Assembly: GCA_027295745.1 (NCBI GenBank)
Contig: JAPUKI010000069.1
Span: 1-5,656, forward strand
Direction: 5' to 3'
DNA length: 5,656 nt
DNA from: Acidobacteriota bacterium
Lineage (GTDB): Bacteria; Acidobacteriota; UBA6911; RPQK01; JADFOI01
The position numbers were made by a program, and so were the translations under genes. Below, piece after piece: positions 1 through 5,512 of this stretch; positions within the stretch are counted from its first letter, which is position 1, and each line of letters starts with the position of its first letter. The notes below the pieces were generated by a model. The model made no database searches. It saw nothing but the letters and a program-made list of their open reading frames with translations, and was not told where the DNA came from.

Positions 1-1266
1 TGCAGCGCGGTCGACCTTCTCCCCTCGAAGGTAGACTGCCGCGATTCGCCGCGTATTCGTGATGTCGTCGAGCGGATTCGCATCCAGCACAATGAAGTCC
101 GCGCTCTTGTCGGCTTCCACCGTGCCGACGTCAGCGAGTTGCAGGAGCTCGGCCGAATTGCGGGTCGCAGCCGTGATGACCTCAGCCGGCGACATCCCCG
201 CCGCCACCATGTCCACCATCTCGATGGGCGGCCTCCAGCCGGTGCTTCCGTCCGTGCCAAAGCCGATACGAACGCCCGCCTCATTGAGCCTTGCCAGATT
301 GCGGGCCTGGATTCCGAACGCTTCCTGGGCGGCCGGCCGGTCCGTGCTCGCCTTCTGAAGTTGCTGTAACTCCTCGGCGGGGACGGTCTCGCCCAGCCAA
401 CTCATGTCCATCGCCACTCCTTGATCGGGAAGGTTCGGCACGAGGACCACGTTCGGGCGCTCCCTGAACAGCTCGACGATCTCCTCGTCGATGTCCCTGT
501 CCCGGATTCCATGAGCGAACGCATCGATGCCCGCCCGGAGGAGCCCCTTCGCATCCTCGAGCGTAAAGATATGGGCCGTGACGCGGAGGTTGTGCTTGTG
601 GGCCTCGTCGATGATTGCGCCATACAGGGCTGGGCTCAACTTCTCGTACTGGCCATTTCGGTCGTCGACCCAGATCTTGACCAGGTCGACCCTCCTCTCG
701 GCCAGCTCCTGGACGGCCGTCCGGGCCTCGTCTTCGCTTGTGATCCAGTACGGGTTCTCAGAGCGCCCCGGCTCCGGCGCCGTAATCCCACGTCCTGCGG
801 TGCGCGATCGTGCGGCGTTGGGGATTCTTTCTTCCCGCACCTGGAACGCTAGGTCGCCGACATCAAGGCCGAGGCTCATGACCACGCCGACCCCGTAGTA
901 GGCCAGATGCTGCAACTGATCAACCATAACCTCCCGAGTCCCGGCCAGGTGCTTGTGGGTGTCGATGATCGCCGGCATGACGGTCTTGCCGGTCAGATCC
1001 ACACGCGTCGCGCCCGCCGGAACGTCGAGCTGCCCTTTTCGGCCGACCGCTGTGAACCGATCGTTCTGAACGATGAATGCGGCATCCTCGATGGGCTCGC
1101 TGTCGTCCCCGACAATGAGCAGCGCCCCCTCAAACACCGTCACGGCTGTCGCCTGCGGTGCCTCGACCGGCTCCGGCGTTGAACAACCCGTCACCAAGAA
1201 AAGAGCGATCGAAAAGAGACTCGCAAGGAACCTCACCTGGCGTGACTCCGCATGTACACGGCGCAT
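1..1266 (-). CDS. Secreted lipoprotein metal-dependent amidohydrolase (imidazolonepropionase-like), 3' end outside window
   Basis: The frame is open for 422 codons from an ATG at 1266 to the window edge, so the stop codon is not seen. The N-terminus has a hydrophobic segment (about residues 13-27) ending in the lipobox LVTGC with Cys28, which predicts a lipid-anchored protein exported across the inner membrane. Metal-site residues of the amidohydrolase superfamily appear in the expected order: DTHKH (His104, His106), a candidate carboxylated lysine in DLVKIW (Lys197), TAHIF (His232), FAHG (His252) and GTDGS (Asp339). The tail matches the family's closing beta-sandwich motif (KSADFIVLDANPLDDI, then AAVYLRGEKV), so probably only a few residues are missing. 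An AGGAGG five bases upstream supports this ATG. The family hydrolyses C-N and sometimes P-O bonds in small molecules or dipeptides; the substrate here cannot be read from sequence. GC is visibly higher than in the neighbouring genes. The fold is certain, the substrate unknown. Confidence 0.93.
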   Translation of the reverse strand, partial: MRRVHAESRQVRFLASLFSIALFLVTGCSTPEPVEAPQATAVTVFEGALLIVGDDSEPIEDAAFIVQNDRFTAVGRKGQLDVPAGATRVDLTGKTVMPAIIDTHKHLAGTREVMVDQLQHLAYYGVGVVMSLGLDVGDLAFQVREERIPNAARSRTAGRGITAPEPGRSENPYWITSEDEARTAVQELAERRVDLVKIWVDDRNGQYEKLSPALYGAIIDEAHKHNLRVTAHIFTLEDAKGLLRAGIDAFAHGIRDRDIDEEIVELFRERPNVVLVPNLPDQGVAMDMSWLGETVPAEELQQLQKASTDRPAAQEAFGIQARNLARLNEAGVRIGFGTDGSTGWRPPIEMVDMVAAGMSPAEVITAATRNSAELLQLADVGTVEADKSADFIVLDANPLDDITNTRRIAAVYLRGEKVDRAA

Positions 1267-1271
1267 AAAAA

Positions 1272-1277
1272 CCTCCT
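1272..1277 (-). promoter_or_regulatory. Strong Shine-Dalgarno site of the amidohydrolase gene
   Basis: On the minus strand AGGAGG is followed by five T residues and then the ATG at 1266. This near-ideal spacing fixes the start and keeps the complete lipoprotein signal peptide in the product. Confidence 0.85.
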
Positions 1278-1343
1278 GCCTGATACTGGATTTGCGATTG
1301 TCAGCGAACCCTCACAGTCAATAAGAAGTGCTTTCTGGAGGGT

Positions 1344-1372
1344 AGTCTATCGGGGAGGGGAAAGGAGGTCAA
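1344..1372 (-). promoter_or_regulatory. Candidate sigma70-type promoter for the amidohydrolase gene
   Basis: On the minus strand TTGACC (1367-1372, five of six consensus bases) is separated by exactly 17 bases from TAGACT (1344-1349, four of six). Transcription would begin near 1337 and leave a leader of about 70 nt before the ATG. The site lies in the 226-bp gap (1267-1492) downstream of the desaturase stop. In that gap I see no convincing intrinsic terminator: the GCCTGCCAGGC palindrome near 1429-1439 has a short stem and no following T run. Independent transcription fits the size of the gap and the different base composition of the gene. This is a consensus match only. Confidence 0.45.
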
Positions 1373-1492
1373 CAGAGTATTTTTTGAGCTGTTTGGGCCG
1401 AGCAAGAGGGTAGAGAATGGTTGTGAAGCGCCTGCCAGGCCCAGGTCATTCAGAAATGGGCTGGGATGGGGTTGAGAAACGAACGCCCGAAT

Positions 1493-2443
1493 TCACGAAC
1501 CTACCCGTCTCGCAGCCCGGACGCCCTGTGGCACTGGGGTGAGATCCCAAATAAGGCCGGTCCAGGACAGCAGACACAGACCATAATAGGTGATATCAAT
1601 CTCCCACCAGTAGAAACCCTGCCGGACTGAAGCCGAGAAATGATGATGATTGTTGTGCCAGCCTTCTCCCAGCGTGATCAGAGCCAGTAGCAGATTGTTG
1701 CGGCTCTCGTCGGAGGTTTTGTAGCGCTTTCCTCCCATCAGGTGAGAGAGAGAGTTAATGGTACAGGTCCCGTGAAAGAGAACAATGGTGGAGATAAAGA
1801 ATCCCCATATAAGCATTTGCATTCCGGAAGTTCCGAGCTGAGGAGCAACCGAGTTGAGAAGGACACCGGTGGCGAACAGCGATGTCGCCAGGAAGAGCGG
1901 AACCACTGTCTCAAAGCGGTCCAGGAAGCGCAGCTCGGGAAATTTTGCCAGGTCGGGAACGTTCTTCAGGTTGGTGGGGAAGTTACCCTTGCAGGTAATC
2001 CACCCGATGTGGCTCCAGAAAAATCCGTCCTGGTGAGGAGAATGAACGTCAGTTTCTTTGTCGGAATGGCGATGATGATGGCGGTGGTGGGCGGCCCACC
2101 ACAGGGGTCCCTTCTGAACGGCAGTGTTGCCGCAGACTGCAAAAAGAAATTGTCCCCAACGCGAGGTTTTAAAAGAGCGGTGAGAAAAGTAACGATGATA
2201 AAACCCGGTCACTGCGAACATTCGGATGAAGTAAAGTAAAACTGCCACCAGCACTGCGATCCAGCTCCACCCCACCCAGATCACGCCAAGACACATGAGA
2301 TGGAGGCCCAGGAACGGGATCCCTCGGACCCAGTCAATGTCCTTGAACTCGCTCTCTAGGACGGGTCCATCACTCACAGAGCTGTCGAACCATCGACTCA
2401 CTGCCAACCAATTAGCTTTCATTCTGAATGTTTCCTTTGTCAA
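1493..2443 (-). CDS. Membrane acyl-CoA/acyl-lipid delta-9-type fatty acid desaturase
   Basis: The 316-residue protein is an integral-membrane di-iron desaturase of the stearoyl-CoA desaturase type (FA_desaturase family). It should place a cis double bond in a saturated acyl chain using O2 and an external electron donor. The histidine boxes are complete: HRYFSH (His83, His88), HRHHH (His120, His123, His124) and GEGWHNNHH (His263, His266, His267). NSLSH (Asn230, His234) matches the extra ligand region of this class. Hydrophobic pairs at about 43-78 and 180-228 form the usual four-helix membrane part. No cytochrome b5 or ferredoxin domain is fused, so the electron donor is encoded elsewhere. The TTG start at 2443 overlaps the upstream permease stop (TTGA) and has GGAG seven bases before it. 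An ATG at 2422 (residue 8), with AGGA ten bases upstream, is an alternative start and costs no conserved residue. Regiospecificity is inferred from the subfamily only. Confidence 0.93.
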   Translation of the reverse strand: MTKETFRMKANWLAVSRWFDSSVSDGPVLESEFKDIDWVRGIPFLGLHLMCLGVIWVGWSWIAVLVAVLLYFIRMFAVTGFYHRYFSHRSFKTSRWGQFLFAVCGNTAVQKGPLWWAAHHRHHHRHSDKETDVHSPHQDGFFWSHIGWITCKGNFPTNLKNVPDLAKFPELRFLDRFETVVPLFLATSLFATGVLLNSVAPQLGTSGMQMLIWGFFISTIVLFHGTCTINSLSHLMGGKRYKTSDESRNNLLLALITLGEGWHNNHHHFSASVRQGFYWWEIDITYYGLCLLSWTGLIWDLTPVPQGVRAARRVGS

Positions 2444-2454
2444 GTTCTCACTCC
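2440..2454 (-). promoter_or_regulatory. Stop/start overlap with internal Shine-Dalgarno (translational coupling site)
   Basis: The permease stop TGA (2440-2442) shares bases with the proposed TTG start of the desaturase (2441-2443). GGAG at 2451-2454 lies within the last permease codons, seven bases before the TTG. This arrangement is typical of ribosomes passing from one cistron to the next, so the two proteins are probably made from one transcript in linked amounts. If the ATG at 2422 is the true start, the genes are instead separated by 17 bases. Confidence 0.6.
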
Positions 2455-4776
2455 GGAGAGAAGCAGCACTCCACCCGACCCAAATAGTAGATTAGGCCCC
2501 CAGGCGGCCAGCACTGGAGATAGTAAACCATTGGAACCCAAAACACCAAATACGCCAAATGCTCCCCAGTAGACAATGCCCAGCAGAACTCCCACTGCGA
2601 CCCCGTAAAGAGTTCCTTTTCGACCAATAGAGAAGGCAAAGGGAATGCCTAGAATGGACATGATAAAACTCACGACGGGAAAGGAGACTTTGTTGTAGAG
2701 CTCTGTTTGGAGATGATCCACTTCGAATCCACCCTGCTGCAGGCTTTCAATGTAGTTCCTGAGTTCAAGGAAGGTCATTTTACTAGATTCCTTCACTTCT
2801 TGTGCAAAATAACTGGGCTCCTCGTTCATAGAGGAGACTTTCTCATCAAAGGTTGAAAACTCAAGTTGATCGCCTGTGAAGCTGCGTTCCCAGCCATTAT
2901 ACAGTTGCCAGCTTCGATTGGCCGCATTCCATGTCGCTCTCCTAGCGTAGACATGCTGGAAGAGGCGATTCTCGGCAATGTCGAGATGGTAGATAGATAG
3001 CTCCGCAAAGACGTCTCGTTCTGAATCAAAGTAGTTGTAATTGTAAAGCCGATTTTCCTGACCAAAGATCCAGCTGTGCCCCACCTGATAGTAGGTTTGA
3101 ACAGGATGGCCTTTGATGATATTTCGCAGATTATCCTGTCTTTGATTGGCGTAAGGGAGAACGTACTCCTGTATGACAAAAATGAAAATACTCACCGTCA
3201 GGGCGACTGTCAAGACTGGAAGAGCAATTCTGTAAACACTGACACCGCAGGCCTTGAGGGCGAGTACCTGGTTAGTTTTGTCCAGTACACCAAAGGTCAC
3301 CAGGGTTGCGATCAGCACGGAAATGGGGACGAGCAGCATCAGAGTATGGGGAAGCAGATGGAAGAAGTAATCCAGGAGCAGTGTGTGAGACACACTGTTT
3401 TCAAAGACATCGTCGATCAGCTCGAAAAAGGTAAACAGGAAGAACAAAGACACACAAACGACCAAGGTCAGCAAGAAGTACAGCAGAAAAGTTCGAGTGA
3501 GGTAGAGATCAATGATCCGGGCGAACTGAAGGTGAATCCTGCGGAGAGAAGAGAACCAACCGCGCAGCCTGCCAAAGTACCCACGAAAAAGGCGGCCTGC
3601 AGTGTCAGGTAGTTCCCCGAAGATTCGCAGCCACCGAACCAGCAGTCCACTTCTGGGGATGGCGCTGAGCACATTGGAGGCTATGCGGGAGTAACGAAGA
3701 GCGAATAGGGCAATGAGTCCCAGCAAAAGGTCCGCGCCCCATACTCCCCATCCAATGGACAGGGTTCCATCCTCGGCTAGTTTCGTGCCGGTGGCAAACA
3801 GCATGTAGTACAGCAATCCGATGAGCAAGCTGACGATGAGACCGTAACCCCGAACGCCTCGGGGCGTGTGAACGCCCAACGCGACTCCCAGGACTGCGAA
3901 AATCAAAGCAGAGAAAGGCAACGCTAGACGCTTGTGCAGTTCAATCAGGCTGGGCCTTCGGTGTTCCCTGTCAGAACCTCCCAGATCCCCCCAAAGTTCT
4001 TGCAGACTCTTTTCGTTGGGCCTCTTGGGTCCCGTATCAACCGGTTGGGTCTCTGGAAACTTCACAGGAACATCCAAAGTTTGAAAGCGTGTCAGGCTGT
4101 CTTTGTCAGGAGACTCCGGGTCCAGTGTGTAAACCAAACCTTCCTCGAAGTGGAGCTGCAGACGCTGACCGTCGGGGCTGAAGAGGGGGTAAGCCAGCCT
4201 GGAGAGGATGATTCGCCTCTCACCGCCGCTTTCCGAGTCAGACAGGAAGACTCCCTTCCAGGCCGAACTTTGCAACTCTTGGTCCTCTACATAGAGGATA
4301 ATCTCGGGAAGATCTTCATTGAAGACCCGCGGTTTGATCTCGGATTGGACCGGACGCAGGCCGACTTGATGGCGAATCTGTCGCAGGGTCCAGTTCCCCT
4401 GGGGAAGGAAAACAAGGGTCAAAAGGAGAGTGGTGGCCGCAACTCCAAAGTTGATTTTGAGGACGGGCCACAAAATTTGATAGATGCTGACTCCGGTGGA
4501 GCGCATCGCCACTATCTCGCTGTCGGAGGAAAGACGACTCAAGCCAATGAGGGTCCCGATCAGAAACGCAAAGGGCACCGTGAAGATGAGAATTTGGGGA
4601 AGGAGGGAAACCACGACTTCAAGAACCGTCATGGCATCGGTATGTTTTCGGATCAGCAGCTCTGCCAGCCGGCCAAACTCCCGGGTGAAGACCACGAAAG
4701 TCAGCACTGCTAAAGCAATCAGGGAAGGAGGTAGGATCTCTGAGTAAATGACCTTGTGAATCTTCTTCGTCTTCAC
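2440..4776 (-). CDS. lptF/lptG: Fused LptF-LptG lipopolysaccharide-export permease
   Basis: This 778-residue protein contains two YjgP/YjgQ permease units in one chain; the separate LptF and LptG proteins are each about 350-400 residues. Unit 1 (about 10-362) has helices near 12-32, 53-80, 100-124, 285-303, 308-330 and 341-362, with a periplasmic beta-jellyroll at about 125-280. Unit 2 (about 421-776) repeats the plan: helices near 425-452, 470-497, 514-540, 697-717, 720-743 and 750-775, jellyroll about 541-695. With the ATPase LptB the protein should extract LPS from the outer leaflet of the inner membrane and pass it to LptC/LptA. The coupling-helix motif is DSEIVAMRSTGVS (about 85-97) in unit 1 and TNQVLALKACGVS (501-513) in unit 2. 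By similarity the order is F then G. The joining segment (361-420) carries 12 Arg, suiting a cytoplasmic linker. The GTG start has AGGAG five bases upstream. The reading frame continues without interruption across the junction, so this is a genuine fusion in this sequence. Confidence 0.93.
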   Translation of the reverse strand: MKTKKIHKVIYSEILPPSLIALAVLTFVVFTREFGRLAELLIRKHTDAMTVLEVVVSLLPQILIFTVPFAFLIGTLIGLSRLSSDSEIVAMRSTGVSIYQILWPVLKINFGVAATTLLLTLVFLPQGNWTLRQIRHQVGLRPVQSEIKPRVFNEDLPEIILYVEDQELQSSAWKGVFLSDSESGGERRIILSRLAYPLFSPDGQRLQLHFEEGLVYTLDPESPDKDSLTRFQTLDVPVKFPETQPVDTGPKRPNEKSLQELWGDLGGSDREHRRPSLIELHKRLALPFSALIFAVLGVALGVHTPRGVRGYGLIVSLLIGLLYYMLFATGTKLAEDGTLSIGWGVWGADLLLGLIALFALRYSRIASNVLSAIPRSGLLVRWLRIFGELPDTAGRLFRGYFGRLRGWFSSLRRIHLQFARIIDLYLTRTFLLYFLLTLVVCVSLFFLFTFFELIDDVFENSVSHTLLLDYFFHLLPHTLMLLVPISVLIATLVTFGVLDKTNQVLALKACGVSVYRIALPVLTVALTVSIFIFVIQEYVLPYANQRQDNLRNIIKGHPVQTYYQVGHSWIFGQENRLYNYNYFDSERDVFAELSIYHLDIAENRLFQHVYARRATWNAANRSWQLYNGWERSFTGDQLEFSTFDEKVSSMNEEPSYFAQEVKESSKMTFLELRNYIESLQQGGFEVDHLQTELYNKVSFPVVSFIMSILGIPFAFSIGRKGTLYGVAVGVLLGIVYWGAFGVFGVLGSNGLLSPVLAAWGPNLLFGSGGVLLLSGVRT
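3379..3397. repeat. Perfect inverted repeat inside the LptG-like half
   Basis: CAGTGTGT, three bases (GAG), then ACACACTG form a perfect 8-bp stem with a 3-nt loop. On the plus strand it is followed by TTTTC, resembling a weak intrinsic terminator for antisense transcription. On the coding (minus) strand it covers codons for about residues 460-466, in the loop between the first two helices of the second permease unit. It may be a chance result of alternating GT codons; no function is shown. Confidence 0.5.
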
Positions 4777-4780
4777 CGCC

Positions 4781-4786
4781 TCTCCT
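4781..4786 (-). promoter_or_regulatory. Shine-Dalgarno site of lptF/lptG, supporting a GTG start
   Basis: The minus strand reads AGGAGA followed by GGCG and then GTG at 4776. The core AGGAG lies five bases from the GTG. The reading that follows (MKTKKIHK, then a hydrophobic helix) has the basic N-terminus expected of LptF, which supports this non-ATG start. Confidence 0.7.
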
Positions 4787-4806
4787 GCATCGACATGGCC
4801 ATTCTC

Positions 4807-4815
4807 ATTCTATCA
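4807..4815 (-). promoter_or_regulatory. Candidate extended -10 promoter for lptF/lptG and the desaturase
   Basis: The minus strand reads TGATAGAAT: a TAGAAT hexamer (five of six consensus bases) preceded by the TGn extension. I see no good -35 element at the usual distance, which extended -10 promoters can tolerate. Transcription would start near 4800, giving a leader of about 24 nt that contains the Shine-Dalgarno site. The element lies in the 94-bp gap between the divergent lptF/lptG and lipB genes. Confidence 0.45.
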
Positions 4816-4856
4816 AAACACCATGGCCGTGGCTGGGGTGGAAATTTCTGATCGGT

Positions 4857-4862
4857 TACAAT
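4857..4862 (+). promoter_or_regulatory. Candidate -10 element of lipB, close to the start codon
   Basis: TACAAT matches five of six bases of the -10 consensus, ends eight bases before the lipB ATG and has no clear -35 partner. If real, transcription would begin at or just before the ATG, giving a leaderless or nearly leaderless message. That would agree with the lack of a recognisable Shine-Dalgarno sequence there. A weaker alternative upstream is TCGACA (4790-4795) with TATCAA (4811-4816), spaced only 15 bases apart. Confidence 0.3.
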
Positions 4863-4870
4863 GAAAAGCC

Positions 4871-5512
4871 ATGAGATTCATTGACTTGGGTCTGGTTTCT
4901 TTTCACGAGGCCTTGCGGCGGCAGGAAAGGACGCTCGAGGAAACTCTTCATCGCCGCCAGCCCGAGACGGTCTATTTGCTGGAGCATCCCCACGTTTTCA
5001 CCATGGGACGGGCAGGGAAATTGGAGAATGTCTTCAGGAGGGAAGACCGGAAAGGAATTTCCATCGAGCTGGTTCGAATCAACCGGGGGGGAGATGTGAC
5101 TTATCATGGTCCGGGACAGTTGGTCGTCTACCCTCATCTCGATCTGCGTGAGCGTGGAAGGAATGTCCATCTTTTCTTGAGAAATCTGGAGAAGAGCTTG
5201 ATCCGGACCGTGGCTCACTTTGGTGTTAATGCCTTCGTCAGGCCCGGTTTGACCGGTGTCTGGGCACACTCGGGAAAGCTGGCTTCCATCGGTATCAGTG
5301 TGCGCCACTGGATCACCAGCCATGGTTTTGCTCTGAACGTCAACACGGATCTCAGTTACTTTCAACGGATCAACCCCTGTGGAATCATGAACTGTCAAAT
5401 GACTACCTTGAGCCGTTCCTTGGGCAGGCCTGTTGACCTGAGTGAAGTGAAAGTCGTCTTGCAGCGGAGCTTTCAGGAAGTGTTCTCATTGAGAAGTTTC
5501 TTCAGATCGTAG
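4871..5512 (+). CDS. lipB: Octanoyl-[acyl-carrier-protein]:protein N-octanoyltransferase (LipB)
   Basis: LipB moves octanoate from acyl carrier protein to the lipoyl-domain lysine of pyruvate and 2-oxoglutarate dehydrogenases and of GcvH. It is the first step of de novo lipoate assembly, before sulfur insertion by LipA, and acts in the cytoplasm. The 213-residue length is normal for the family. The signature RGGDVTYHGPGQLVVYP spans residues 72-88. The catalytic lysine is Lys136 in SGKLASIG, and the acyl-accepting cysteine is Cys170 in INPCGI; both are present, so the enzyme should be active. The ATG at 4871 opens directly with the family-like MRFIDLG. No strong Shine-Dalgarno is visible (only GAAAAG just upstream), but no earlier in-frame start is evident. 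It diverges from lptF/lptG, and its last 40 bases overlap the 3' end of the opposing nuoI-like gene. lipA is not in the window. Confidence 0.96.
   Translation: MRFIDLGLVSFHEALRRQERTLEETLHRRQPETVYLLEHPHVFTMGRAGKLENVFRREDRKGISIELVRINRGGDVTYHGPGQLVVYPHLDLRERGRNVHLFLRNLEKSLIRTVAHFGVNAFVRPGLTGVWAHSGKLASIGISVRHWITSHGFALNVNTDLSYFQRINPCGIMNCQMTTLSRSLGRPVDLSEVKVVLQRSFQEVFSLRSFFRS

Noticed and set aside
421..852. Plus-strand open frame of 143 codons and other overlapping frames between 59 and 1324
   Set aside because: They are antisense shadows of the GC-rich amidohydrolase; high GC lengthens random open frames.
1361..1368. AAAGGAGG on the plus strand as a ribosome binding site
   Set aside because: No start codon follows at a usable distance; the TTG near 1384 leads to a stop after a few codons.
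1425..1445. GCCTGCCAGGC palindrome as a terminator for the desaturase
   Set aside because: The stem is only four base pairs around a three-base loop and there is no T run on the minus strand after it.
1742..2239. Plus-strand open frame of 165 codons
   Set aside because: It is antisense to the desaturase across its histidine boxes and has no recognisable domain.
3076..3612. Plus-strand open frame of 178 codons, rich in Gln and Lys
   Set aside because: It is antisense to the second half of the permease; its Gln/Glu richness follows from the complement of Leu and Phe membrane codons.
3934..4713. Plus-strand open frame of 259 codons
   Set aside because: It lies wholly antisense to the N-terminal half of the fused permease, its product is hydrophilic with no recognisable motif, and the permease reading is strongly supported.
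4856..5398. Minus-strand open frame of 180 codons
   Set aside because: It is antisense to lipB, whose catalytic motifs are intact, and its translation shows no known domain.
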